In this document: one piece after another, positions 39,727 through 51,539 of the stretch
How the letters are laid out: each line of letters starts with the position of its first letter
Numbering within the stretch: position 1 is the stretch's first letter
DNA from: Nemophila menziesii
Taxonomy: Eukaryota; Streptophyta; Magnoliopsida; Boraginales; Hydrophyllaceae
Reading direction: 5' to 3'
Assembly: GCA_029959085.1 (NCBI GenBank)
Contig: JARWIR010000008.1
Coordinates: 15,176,001 to 15,240,000, forward strand
DNA length: 64,000 nucleotides
Notes under the pieces: generated by a model
Databases searched by the model: none
What the model saw: only the letters and a program-made list of their open reading frames with translations
What the model was told of the DNA's origin: nothing
Program-made: the position numbers and the translations under genes

Positions 39727-42122
39727 GTTGTATCGTTCCGATACAATAAAGAATAAAAATTAAGAACATAGGGAAGTCTCTCAATACGCCTAAGTCAATT
39801 AAGCACAAGAGAAGAAGATAGAAGAATGTGAGTAATAATATCAAAGCAACTACTTAGAAAGTTTTATGTTATAATATTTACAAACTAAATTACCGATATA
39901 CTTATCATACAAATAATCGACACAATTTAAGTTCAAGATTAGATTAGCTTCACAATGTAAGAAAGAGGGGTCTTTCACTTAGTTCATCTGTGGAGGCTAT
40001 AGATTGTTCATCGATCCTAACTAAGTATCCAATGATCCATCTAAGTACTCTCTATTGGTTCAATTGCTCCTAAATCACATAACAAAGAATCATAAGGTCT
40101 TTAAGGTTGTAATGTTGGCTTAGGGCGGTATGATCATATATGTGAATAATTTAGAGTGAGCTTTTGGCTCTCTCCTCACCAGCCATCAACGAATCTCCCT
40201 AGAGCTTGAGTTACTCTCATTAATGTTCTCACTCAACCTAATGATTTTATGCACTAATTAGCATCCCCAATAACCCAATAAATACTTAAGATGATCACAT
40301 ACAAATTTCCACTTTACCGGTCCAAATCATATTCCATCTTTTCCTATCAATTTTTCTTTTGTAAGCTAGATATGATTCCCTTTTTGATGTGAGATATCAT
40401 GCTACTTTTTTTTCTCATATTTCTTTTTCTTTTCAATTTTTTTCTCTTTTACTCTTACCCCGGCAAAGGGTTACAATAATAATAAGTGAATAATCATCAA
40501 ATATAGAGCACAATACATAAGCTCAGTAACCCAACATAATAATATTTCCCACCCACCACCCCAAATTCAAGCTCTAAAACGATTGTATATGCATCGCGAT
40601 TCGAGTGCGGGTCATATGGAAACGTCCTATAATCTAAAGGGTATGGCTTATAACGTGGCTACTAAAAAGGCTTTATAAAGGCAAGAAAGGTATGAGAAGG
40701 ATATAAATATAATAAATGGACATAAAGCTAAAAGGCAACAAGGGCTTATCAAAGAACCGCCTTAATCACTTTCTAAACTATGTAATTTCGTTACGTTTTC
40801 ACCCCTAGCACGTTCATTAAATAGGTTTATCAACTAGCTCAGATCTCACGGCCTCCTACAAACTCCTCAAGGCGCCGTAAGATCAAACATACTTCTGCCG
40901 CATTTCTTACTAATCCCTTCTTTATTATTAATGTGTGTTTCTAGTTTATCCTCAAAACATACAAAATTATCAGCTCATAAACATATTACCTACTATCATT
41001 AACTCACTAAGTTTATTCTTTTAAGCTATTAAACACAATCTACATCTAATCCCATTTATCAAAATTTTTACTTTATTCCTAAAACAATAAAACATGTATT
41101 GCAAGTACATAAATGGTAGGGACAACGAATTCCCACCCCCAACTAAAAAATGAGCCGTGTCCCTACGACTTGAAAAAACTCTATAAAAATTTAAAAATAA
41201 GACATGTATTGCAAGTACATAAATGGTAAGGAAGAAAGAAAAACATTCTTCGAGTATATTGCCTCACATGATCAATGCCCAAGATAGGGCGTAGTGCTTT
41301 TCTTGTATGTAAACTTCTAGTATCACCAATTCTCGCTTTCCCTTACCTCGTAATGTGTTCCATCCCAACCAATCATCCAGCTCTAGATATTTTTTGTTCT
41401 CACTTTCTCTAATTTCTCCTCACCCAATACCATGCTTTGATTATTCATCTCCGTAACACAAGATATTATCTTCTTTGTTTTTGTCATCTCTTTTAACCCC
41501 CAACTCAAAGATTTGAACACTCTTGAAATTTTTACCCCTTGAATTTGGGTGATTTGAAGTGTTATTTGGGTTATAAAAGGTTTAAGGATGACGATTCTCT
41601 ATATGGGTGTGATGGAACCAGGCTTTGATGATACGTGTTTAAGGAATTTTAAAAGAAGGATTTTGGAAATTTTGGTTTTTTATTCTTGGATTCTATATGG
41701 TTTGGAATGATTTGGATGTTTGATTCTTGTTTATAGGAAGGCAGGGAAGGATTTGGATATGAATCTATGTTATTTGGTGGTGTTTTGATGCGAGGTAGAG
41801 GTTTGGTGAAGTAGTAATGGAGTTTGGGAGGCTAGGGGAAGAAAGAGGTATAAGGTTTAAAATTAAAAAGTGATATATAACTAATCTTTTTTCTCTTCTT
41901 CTGGCGGCTCGTGCGGTGGACCACGTGAGTGGTGCGGTGTACCGCAGAAGTCCTCTGATCCTCAGCGTGTCACGGTCTTGCGCATAACTCGACACGGTTT
42001 TCCTCAAGGGGTCTCGTCTTCGAACCCAAAATCTCATACCGTGACGATGGTTTCTCGGCGTGCGGTGCACCGTAGGGCATTTTCTGCTATAGGCATGTGA
42101 CTTGATTTCCTACCCGTGGTGA
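39727..42122 (-). other. Long 3' untranslated region of the outer element
   Basis: About 2.4 kb with no recognisable protein, corresponding to 43717-46416 in the inner element (for example the TTTGGCTCTCTCCTCAC and CCCGGCAAAGGGTTACAA phrases occur in both). Near its right end (41890-42080) are GCGGTG/CACCGC-rich short palindromes. The small minus frame at 41765-42070 through them has no recognisable features. Confidence 0.55.
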
Positions 42123-43701
42123 TGGTGGTCCTTTCTGTGTTCTAAAATAAATGCAAAAAGTAATTGAACCACAACCGCAAGTGTACGGTTGTCCCAAGTA
42201 ATAATAGTGATAATAGATTCGTTCTCAGGGACGGTTGGTTAACTACAATGCTTATCAAGTAATGATTGGTTGCACTTATGAAAGCAAGTAAAAGATATAT
42301 CGATTGATTGGTTGAATTGTATTAATCCTAAGTATGAAAGACTAATGCGAAAATGTAAATAAATAACTAAGACGCAAGTAAATAAAGGTAAGACGCAAGT
42401 ATGAGCAGACAGTACTTGAGAGACGCAAGGGTTATTCCTAACTATCATTCATTTCAGACATTGTTTAAGGGACAAATTGGTAAATTTGTATTGGTCGGGA
42501 TTCTATATTCTCCTTACCCCCGTCAGGGTGGACTAAGGAGCAACTCTCAAGTGCTACAAACCCCGTCAGGGTGATTATAGTCCACTATCAAGTGATTAAG
42601 TTTAAATTACCGAATAGGCCATATGTTTAATTAAGCTCGTCAGAGTCAAATAATTTCTAACCTACATTCGTTAACTAGTTCGGTACCTAAACCCCCCGTC
42701 AAGGTGATCCAATCGCCACTAATTGGAATAGCTTAGATACTAAGTCCTGTTATTAATTGATCAGGTCAATAATAGTAATTAAACACAAATTAAAGAAAAA
42801 TACGAATTACCCAATTTGAGTTAAATAATAAATATCCCAAATTCAAACATTCGAAATAAAATCAAATTGGGATTAACCCATTATGCGTTCTCAAGCACTA
42901 ATAAAGTTTAACTCATAATTATTGGAAAGATAAAAAATAAAGAAATAAATAAGTTCATCATGTTTTACAGAATAAAATAGAAGAACCTAATTACGGAATT
43001 GAATTGGCTGAGAATTGGATATATAGACAGTCTCCAGCTCTTGCTTCTTCTCTTCCTGTCTCTAGCTTCTTCTCTGGTGTCTGACTCTTAAGCGTATGTT
43101 ATATTATCAAAAAGGTGTGTGAAAATAGAAGTCTAAAGCCCTTTTATATGAGGAAAAACGGATTAGGGTTTGGACCTAAGATTAAATCACTAATTAAAAG
43201 TCCAAACCCATTTTCTAAGCCCAAAATCCCGTAACTGCTGCACCACCTCCACTAAAACATCTCTAGCCAATTCGTTATAACTCCGATTGACCTGAAATCA
43301 CTTGCTAAATTTCCTTAACTCGATAAGGAACATAATCTCTTCAAAGGTCAGCGGCTAAATCAACTCGTAAGTGCCTCGAAATCAGCAATCTTTGTCCTGT
43401 TTCCAGATTTGCAGCTTCAAAATATAATTCTTTTCGGGATTTATCTTCAAAGTTTGACTCCATATCACGATCTTTGACTTTCTTCTCGGATTCCTCTTCT
43501 AGATAGTATCCAAAACCTACAAACTTTTCACTAAAAATACCAATATTACGCGCAAAAGCTTAATAAATTAAAAATACTACAATCTAAAGAGGAAAATTGA
43601 ATTATTGCATATTAGCACCAAAAGTCTATCTAAATAGTCAAATAAACACAAAAAATGATGTCTCCCAAGGACATAAAATTAGAACATTTAGGGAGACATC
43701 A
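42123..43701 (-). repeat. Inner element, 3' LTR
   Basis: 1579 bp, TGGTGGTCC to GGGAGACATCA on the plus strand. Same length as the 5' LTR. Confidence 0.93.
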
Positions 43702-43716
43702 AGACCCCGAACTCAA
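43702..43716 (-). other. Polypurine tract-like site of the inner element
   Basis: Minus strand TTGAGTTCGGGGTCT next to the 3' LTR, differing at only a few bases from that of the outer element. Confidence 0.5.
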
Positions 43717-46416
43717 ACCTTTGTCGTCCCGACAAAGCAAAACTAAAAACAAGGGGAATGAAGTAGATGCAAGAGAAAATAGAAGCTAGCAAATACACCC
43801 TAAAGCAATGCTTAAAATAAATCTCATATAGCAAACATTAAGAACTAGCATACACATACACTAATCATGCAACATCAAACATAAATAACTTCAATCATAA
43901 AATTAACTTTGCAATGCTAGAAGGTTACACTTGTACTTATCTCATTATGATGGCTATAGTTTGTTCCTCGATCCTTACTCGCTTTGAACGCTCCACTTAG
44001 TATACAACCTATTAACTTACCATGCACCTAGGAATCACGAGGACTTTACGGTTTTAGCGTAGGCTTAGGGACGGTGTGGTATGTATATTTGGTAAATTTG
44101 AAGTGATCTTTTGGCTCTCTCCTCACTTACCATCAACAACTATCCACGAGCTTGACTTTACACTCATATAATGTTCTCACTCAACCCATTTGAAGAGCTA
44201 ATGTTGCGTCCCCATGTCAACCCAATATAAACTAAGATGATTTTTCAAAATATTCCACTTTGCCGGTTTATTTTATTCTTTCTTTCTTGTTATTTTCTTT
44301 TTCATTTCTTTTCTTCTTTTTTTTGTACAAGATACCCATGACCATCATTTTGATGTGAAAGGTTATGTCTCTTATAATTTTTTTTTCTTTTTCCTTTTCA
44401 AATCCCGGCAAAGGGTTACAAATAATAATATCATATTTATTTTGTGCCTCAATACAAACAAATCATTTCCCACCCAATGAAATTTCCCAAATGTGGACCC
44501 TCCACCCCAAACTCAAGCTCGAGACAGGTCTCAGGATCGTGATTCAAGTGCGGGTCATTTGGTCATGCCTAATAATCTAAGGGATAAATGGGCTTATAAC
44601 GTGGCTACAAAAGAAAAGGCTTAAGGCTCAAAATTGGGCTAAGAAGGATAAAATTATTATAAGGGATAGCAAGCTAAAAGGCTTCAAATGGCTATCAAAG
44701 AACTGCCCCTATCATTTTCCTAGTTACAGGGTTCATCTCTAGTTCATATCTAAGTGGGTTCTCTACTAATTTAGATCTCACGTTCTACAAACCAAACATT
44801 TTCCTTAAGTACAAGCTTACTTCTTTTGCATTGTTCATTAATTCTTCCTATTCATTGTCTATGTTTGCATGCAATTAAAGCGCGTTTTATGTTATTCCCT
44901 AAAGTCTACTATCTACTATCATAGATTCATCAAAAGTATGCTTAAAAGGGACATTTAAAATCTTCTACAGTCAAACGCAACTCCTAATTAATTTATTGAA
45001 GCAATTAAAAACAAATAAACACATAAAAACTGGGATGAGGCAACGAACCCCACCCCAAACTCAAAAATGAGTCGTGCCCCCACGACTCGAAAAGACTCAA
45101 AGCAATAAAATAATCTACACTAAATGAGAAAGGAAAGAAAACGTATCTTAACCAGCGCGAGGCTGGTGTCGGTGTTGCGTCCAGGTTGAGGCTTTGAATT
45201 CTTCTTCATCAATGGTTGCGTTTAAAGTGTTCTTCATCACCTCGAACTTTTCTTCAAATTTCCCACGTTTTCATTTATTACTTGCTATCTAAGCATCATC
45301 TCCTCTATCAAAATCTTCCCTCTATACCCAATTCTCTTTCTTCATCATGTTCTTCATACCTTTTCCAACTTTCATGGTCATCTCGGATGACCCCAAACTC
45401 AAAGCTTCAAGAACTCTCAAAAGTTTTGGATAAAATTGTGATTTTAGTGTTCTTGAAGGTTTGGATATGAATTATGAATTGTTTAGAGCGGCGTCATGGA
45501 TATTTTAAGGTTTGGGAAAGGTTTAACGGATAAACTTTAGCTTTGGTGAAAGAAAATTTCGGATTAAAGTGTGAATCTTTGGTAATTTGGAAGATTTATG
45601 GTCTGATTGTGAGCTTGGATGATGTTTAGAGGGAAGGATTGGTGGCATAATGTTGTTTTGATGATGATTTTCGGAGTGGTAGGAGGCTAGGATTCGTCAG
45701 AAGAGGTAGGCTTAATGAAAGAAGCTAAAAACTTAGGGTTTTAACCCTTGAAACCGCCTATCACAGCAGTTGACCGGCTAGCCGGCGGCTGACCGGCATG
45801 CCGGTCGCTGTGTCGGCGAAAAATAAATTGCGAAATTGAAATTTTTCCTTTTTTTTACCTCTGACGCAGCCTCGCGTCATTGCAGACGCAGTGATCAGAA
45901 AATCCATCTTCCCTGGCCGGCTAGCCGGTCGCTGACCGGTATGCCGGCGGTTCCTTGCTGGCGCAATTCGAGACGCAGCTACGTTGCGTCATTGCTGACG
46001 CAGTGGTCAGAACCTCATCTTTCACTAGCCGGCTAGATGGTCATTTGACCGGCATGCCGGTGAAATCCCGCTGGCGCATTCCGAGACGCAATAGTGCTGC
46101 GTCATTGCTGACGCAGTGGTCAGAGACTTTGGGGTCTGCAGCTCGTTTGGCCGGTATGCCGGCCAGCTCGCCGGCTAGCCGGTCAAACATGCTGTTGACC
46201 ATAATTTTTCGTTTTCTCATCGCTTTGACCCCAAACTCATGACCTTTTTACCCCTGAAATCATCAAAAACAACTACCCTTCCTCATTTCTTAATAATAAA
46301 CACTAAATTTGACGAAAATCAAACTAATTTACACTACGAAATTGAAATACTTAAACTAATATACAAGAAATTGGCTTTTGTTTAACGTCGTTAAGCTCGA
46401 CGAGTTACCTCGTTTA
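43717..46416 (-). other. Long 3' untranslated region of the inner element
   Basis: About 2.7 kb without a recognisable protein. In full Athila elements this interval can hold an env-like frame; none is visible here. It contains the palindrome-rich tandem block at 45774-46182. Confidence 0.6.
45774..46182. repeat. GC-rich tandem block with 12-bp palindromes
   Basis: Two modules alternate. One carries CCGGCTAGCCGG (45774-45785, 45917-45928, 46171-46182) and CCGGCATGCCGG (45793-45804, 46049-46060), both perfect 12-bp palindromes. The other carries GACGCAG...GCGTCATTGCTGACGCAG. The period is about 111-112 bp. It is a strong GC and CpG island in an AT-rich element. Confidence 0.85.
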
Positions 46417-47457
46417 TCATTCTTTAACATAACCTCCCCAGCAGTGAGTGAGGTTGTCAACATTTGCTACTCGAAATTTGCATCCCTTGGCTTTTATTCC
46501 AACTGATTTGTCCAAGATAACCTTTACAACCATGAATGGTCCTAGCCAAGAACTTTTTGATTCACGTACCTTTGGAGGGGAATCCGGTTTCTTCATCGCT
46601 ACTTCTTCACCTACTTTGAACCCCTTTTTCCTTCTTTCTTTCTTATGTTCCTTCGGAACCTTCGTGACACGTGCTTTCTCTTTCTTATTCGCATGATTGA
46701 TTTGTGGATTTTTAGGGTAGGGAGGAGCTTTAATTGGTGGTTTATTTCGTAGCTCTTTTTCCTCCACCCCTAACGTGTCCACAGCATTAATTTGCTCCTT
46801 TCTTACCGGTTCCATTACATCTAGACGAAAGCATTCTTCCTTGGAATCCGGAAATCTCATAGGTCTGAACACGTTAAACTTCATTTCCTCGTCTTGGATT
46901 CTCAAAATCATTTCTCCGTTTTCTACATCAATCAAGGTACGCCCCGTGGCTAGGAATGGTCTTCCCAAAATAATGGGGACATTCCTATCCGCGTCGTAAT
47001 CAAGTATAACAAAATCAGCGGGAAAAATTAACGTACCTGCCTTAACGAGGACATCTTCGATTCGGCCTTCTGGATGTGCAAGAGATCGATCCGCCATTTG
47101 CAAGACCACAGAAGTAGATCTTGCCTCCCCTATTTTCAACTTCTCAAAAATTGATTTGGGCATAAGATTAATACTTGCACCCAAATCGCATAGCGCTTTT
47201 CCTTTCCACTCATTACCAATAGATATCGGAATTGTAAAGCTCCCAAGATTAAGTAGTTTCGGAGGTAATTTATTCTGACATATTGCACTACATTCTTCGG
47301 GTAAGCCAATCATCTCATTATCGCAATATGGCCATTTGTTGGTGAGGGCTCTTTTCAGAATTTTAGCATATTTGGGTACATATCTAATAGCTTCTAACAA
47401 CAGAATATTTATGCTAAGACCTCTTACCTTGTTAAAGAATTTTTGATAATCAGCCAT
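46417..47457 (-). CDS. Athila-like retropepsin fused to an integrase GPY/F-type tail
   Basis: 346 codons without a stop. The aspartic protease core has its active site DLGA at 91-94, within a CDLGASINLMP context typical of Athila-like elements, and the ILGRPFL block at 163-169. Around residues 240-255, where the polyprotein would normally run into reverse transcriptase, the sequence changes to a Lys-rich stretch. FKVGEEVAM (280-288) and WLGPFMVVKV (304-313) follow, which I read as the end of an integrase C-terminal domain (GPY/F module). About 1.5-2 kb of pol would be missing. The reading frame upstream (47458-47722) has two stops and is frameshifted relative to gag. The same order is found in the outer element at 51540-52210. 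Protease identity is firm; the tail is by motif and position. Confidence 0.8.
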   Translation of the reverse strand: MADYQKFFNKVRGLSINILLLEAIRYVPKYAKILKRALTNKWPYCDNEMIGLPEECSAICQNKLPPKLLNLGSFTIPISIGNEWKGKALCDLGASINLMPKSIFEKLKIGEARSTSVVLQMADRSLAHPEGRIEDVLVKAGTLIFPADFVILDYDADRNVPIILGRPFLATGRTLIDVENGEMILRIQDEEMKFNVFRPMRFPDSKEECFRLDVMEPVRKEQINAVDTLGVEEKELRNKPPIKAPPYPKNPQINHANKKEKARVTKVPKEHKKERRKKGFKVGEEVAMKKPDSPPKVRESKSSWLGPFMVVKVILDKSVGIKAKGCKFRVANVDNLTHCWGGYVKE

Positions 47458-47721
47458 ATCACCCTTCTTTTGAACTCTCGATGGAAATGGTGGAGGAGGA
47501 CGGTTTATTATAGTATCATCTTTCTTTTTCGGAACTTTACTAGACCTCTACACTTCTTCTACTTCAACTTATTTATCTTCATCCACCCCCTCTTTTTCTT
47601 TTCTAGCAACTTCCTTCTCTTTCATAACAGGAAAAGGAGGTGGAGGAAGGTTCTTACCACTTCTGAGAGAGATGATTTTACAATCTTCGATTTGGATCAG
47701 ATTTTCAGTATCGCTAGGGAG

Positions 47722-49311
47722 TTACCCTTGTGGATGTTGATTCAGTTGTTTATTCATTTGCGAGACTTGAGTTTCTAATATCTGAATGTGTGCTTTAGCA
47801 GCTTGCTGCCTTTGGATTGACTGTGCATGTAGGGAAATTAATTGTTCTACGGTTTTCTGAAGGGTAATCACATCTTCTTGTGGGTGGGCAGGTAAGGCTT
47901 TTTGGTTCATGGTCTCGTTATATCTGTCTTGAGGAGCTTGTCTCTGAACATAATTCCCTTGATTCTGTCCTCCTTGATAATTAATTTGTGGTCTTGGATT
48001 GAAGTTGTTACCTTGGGGACGCGGCTGATACGCATATGTAGGATTGGCTGCCCCACTAGGATTTGAATATTGAAACCCAGGATGGTTTCTGTTAGGCTGA
48101 TATCCATTACCACTCGAATTAAAGTTCCCTCTATTGGAGACAAACATCACGGATTCTTGATTATTCTGACAATTCTCCCAACTATGATCATTCACACCAC
48201 AATACTCACATCCATACACTTCTTGTGCAACCTTTACCTCACTTCTCTTGTTCGAAAAACCTTCTTTCACGGCTAGAGTAAGTTGTCTCAATTGTTGTTC
48301 TAGTTTGGTTTGAATCTTGGTCTCTAAGGAGTTGAACTTTTCTTCAACGTTGACGTTATTAACTCCTCCTCTAACTGGTGTTCTTATGGTATTCCACCCA
48401 ACTTCATTATCAACTGTTCTATCCAAAATAATTCTTGCATACGCAGGTTGAACTGGTAAAAACGCACCACCACACAACAAATCTAAATCTTTCCTAGAGC
48501 CACCCTCAAGACCATTCTAAAAAATCTTCATCTGTTGTTGTTCAGTGAGGTCATGATTCGGGACTCTTTGTAGATATTTCTGAAATCTCGACCAACTTTT
48601 ACCCAACGCTTCATCATATTCTTGCTTAAAATGTGTTAACTCCAGTTCAGCATCTAACCTCATGTTGGACGGATAATATCTGTTGAAAAATGCAGTTTCT
48701 AATTGTTCCCAATTTGTTATCTTAGTAGGATCTTGTGTATCGTGCCATTCACTCGCTCCATCTATAACGAAAAATCGAAACACAGCAAAGTACATTTGTT
48801 CTTTTGAAACTCCTTGTGTGATGTAAGAATCACATACCTGCTTGAATTTCTGTACCGCTCGAAGGGGGTCTTCTCCAGCTTTACCACGAAAATTTCCAAA
48901 ATTTTGGAATTGAGCTAACATACCCGAATCTGGACGAAACCTCGGAACATTTATGTTTGGAGCACCTACCCCTAGAGCAGGAGCACGGAATGGAACTTCT
49001 TCTGGACCATTAACAAACCATGGATCTTGATTAAATGCCATTTGAACTTGGACTTGAGGATTAGGAATGCCAGGTGGAACTAGAGGATTAAGAACTTGTG
49101 GCGCTATGGGTTGGCCATTCGCATCTAGCTGAACTTGTCCGTTATTGTTTTGTTGATTCTGAATATTAATGTTCTCCATTCTGTTCGCTAGTTCTTCTAC
49201 TTCTAGAGCTTCTTGTTCTTTCCTTCTCTTGTTAGCAAGTCTGATTAATGATTCTGGATTATTAAGGATCGGAGGTGTTGGCTCTAGATCCTTAAAAAGT
49301 CTCCTTCGCAT
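47722..49311 (-). pseudogene. Athila-like gag with one in-frame stop
   Basis: Two frames in the same phase (49311-48517 and 48480-47722) are separated by a TAG near 48517-48519. The first carries the retrotransposon gag core (FFVIDGASEWHD, FFNRYYPSNMR, LGKSWSRFQKYLQRVPNHDL). The second has a CCHC zinc knuckle (CEYCGVNDHSWENC) and a Gln/Asn-rich tail with a coiled-coil-like end. Gag forms the particle that packages element RNA. A single TAG is the only interruption, so the frame was functional until recently. The N-terminal Met at 49311 lies about 110 bp after the primer site. Confidence 0.8.
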
Positions 49312-49421
49312 ACACCAAACCTAAAACCTGAAAAAGATGAACAAACAAAAAGCGTAAAACTGATAAAATAAAATAAATGCAACTATCACTAAAGGATAAA
49401 CACCGTGGTCACACGCTACCG

Positions 49422-49439
49422 TCCCCGGCAGCGGCGCCA
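49422..49439 (-). other. Primer binding site of the inner element (tRNA-Asp type)
   Basis: Minus strand TGGCGCCGCTGCCGGGGA, one difference from the complement of plant tRNA-Asp(GTC) 3' sequence as I know it. It lies six bases inside the 5' LTR. Confidence 0.8.
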
Positions 49440-49445
49440 AAAACT

Positions 49446-51024
49446 TGGTGGTCCTTTGTGTGTTCTAAAATAAATGCAAAAAGTAATTGAACCACAACCG
49501 CAAGTGTACGGTTGTCCCAAGTAATAATAGTGATAACAAATTCGTTCTCAGGGACGGTTGGTTAACTACAATGCTTATCAAGTAATGATTGGTTGCACTT
49601 ATGAAAGCAAGTAAAAGATATATCGATTGATTGGTTGAATTGTATTAATCCTAAGTATGAAAGACTAATGCGAAAATGTAAATAAATAACTAAGACGCAA
49701 GTAAATAAAGGTAAGACGCAAGTATGAGCAGACAGTACTTGAGAGACGCAAGGGTTTTTCCTAACTATCATTCATTTCAGACATTGTTTAAGGGACAAAT
49801 TGGTAAATTTGTATTGGTCGGGATTCTATATTCTCCTTACCCCCGTCAGGGTGGACTAAGGAGCAACTCTCAAGTGCTACAAACCCCGTCAGGGTGATTA
49901 TAGTCCACTATCAAGTGATTAAGTTTAAATTACCCAATAGGCCATAGGTTTAATTAAGCTCGTCAGAGTCAAATAATTTCTAAACTACATTCGTTAACTA
50001 GTTCGGTACCTAAACCCCCCGTCAAGGTAATCCAATCGCCACTAATTGAAATATCTTAGATACTAAGTCCTATTATTAATTGATCAGGTCAATAATAGTA
50101 ATTAAACACAAATTAAAGAAAAATACGAATTACCCAATTTGAATTAAATAATAAATATCCCAAATTCAAACATTCGAAATGAAATCAAATTGGGATTAAC
50201 CCATTATGCGTTCTCAAGCACTAATTAAGTTTAGCTCATAATTATTGAAAAGATAAAAACTAAAGAAATAAATAAGTTCATCACGTTTTACAGAATAAAA
50301 TAGAAGAACCTAATTACGGAACTGAATTGACTGAGAATTGGAGATATAGACAGTCGCCAGCTCTTGCTTCTTCTCTTCCTGTCTCTAGCTTCTTCTCTGG
50401 TGTCTGACTCTTAAGCGTATGTTATATTATCAAAAAGGTGTGTGAAAATAGAAGTCTAAAGCCCTTTTATATGAGGAAAAACGGATTAGGGCTTGGACCT
50501 AAGATTAAATCACTAATTAAAAGTCCAAGCCCATTTTCTAAGCCCAAAATCCCGTAACTGCTGCACCACCTCCACTAAAATATCTCTAGCCAATTCGTTA
50601 TAACTCCGATTGACCTGAAATCACTTGCTAAATTTCCGTAACTCGATAAGGAACATAATCTCTTCCAAGGTCAGCGGCTAAATCAACTCGTAAGTGCCTC
50701 GAAATCAGCAATATTTGGCCTGTTTCCAGATTTGCAGCTTCAAAATATAATTCTTTTCGGGATTTATCTTCAAGGTTTGACTCCATATCACGATCTTTGA
50801 CTTTCTTCTCGGATTCCTCTTCTAGCTAGTATCCAAAACCTACAAACTTTTCACTAAAAATACCAATATTACGCGCAAAAGCTTGATAAATTAAAAATAC
50901 TACAATCTAAAGAGGAAAATTGAATTATTGCATATTAGCACCAAAAGTCTATCTAAATAGTCAAATAAACACCATAAATGATGTCTCCCAAGGGCATAAA
51001 ATTAGAACATTTAGGGAGACATCA
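49446..51024 (-). repeat. Inner element, 5' LTR
   Basis: 1579 bp, the promoter-side LTR for the minus-strand element. Confidence 0.93.
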
Positions 51025-51539
51025 GGTGACGTTTTTTTATTTGGTGCGGTGTATCGCATGACTTTTCTGGTTTTTGAGTAAAATTCTGTCTTTTATTTTA
51101 GCTCCAATCAAGGTGTTCTCTACTTCACTGGATAGGCATCGAAAAAATATCGATATAGACTCGAGAAATATTGAATTTGGATTCCCGAGCGCAAAGTTAT
51201 GCCAATTTGAAGTTTTGGTAAATTTCTATCGCCGAGAGGTGCAGTGCACCGCGAACACCTGCGGTGTACCACTAAATGCTTCTGTCCAGCCCTTTTTAAC
51301 TTCGAAAATGTTTCAATTTTTCACCCCAAACTCGAACCTTTATATACGTACACATAAAAAAAATACTCATACCTTCCTTAGCAATATGCACTAAAAAACA
51401 CATAAACTAACTCATCTAAACAAAAACATAAAAATATAAAAGATTGTGGGATGTCACCAGGAAAGCACTTTTGTTTGACGTCTTTCAAAGTTAGACGTGT
51501 TACCTTTATTATCTCTTGATTATATAGCCTCCCCAACAG

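Larger units (their letters stand above)
42123..51024 (-). mobile_element. Inner Athila-like LTR retrotransposon (non-autonomous), GGTGA target duplication
   Basis: 8902 bp with LTRs at 42123-43701 and 49446-51024, each exactly 1579 bp. Perfect 5-bp target duplication GGTGA is at 42118-42122 and 51025-51029. The primer site at 49422-49439 reads TGGCGCCGCTGCCGGGGA on the minus strand, nearly complementary to the tRNA-Asp 3' end, typical of Athila/Tat elements. Coding order on the minus strand is gag, protease, then an integrase GPY/F-type tail. RT, RNase H and the integrase core are absent. A 2.7-kb 3' untranslated region follows. By eye the LTRs differ at about 35 of 1579 positions (about 2%), with no indels. 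Confidence 0.93.

Noticed and set aside
45836..46242. Plus-strand frames (66 and 95 codons) in the palindrome block
   Set aside because: They run antisense to the element and follow the GC-rich repeat; compositional.
43702..46416. An env-like gene in the 3' region of the inner Athila-like element
   Set aside because: No long frame, signal peptide or membrane segment was seen on the minus strand.
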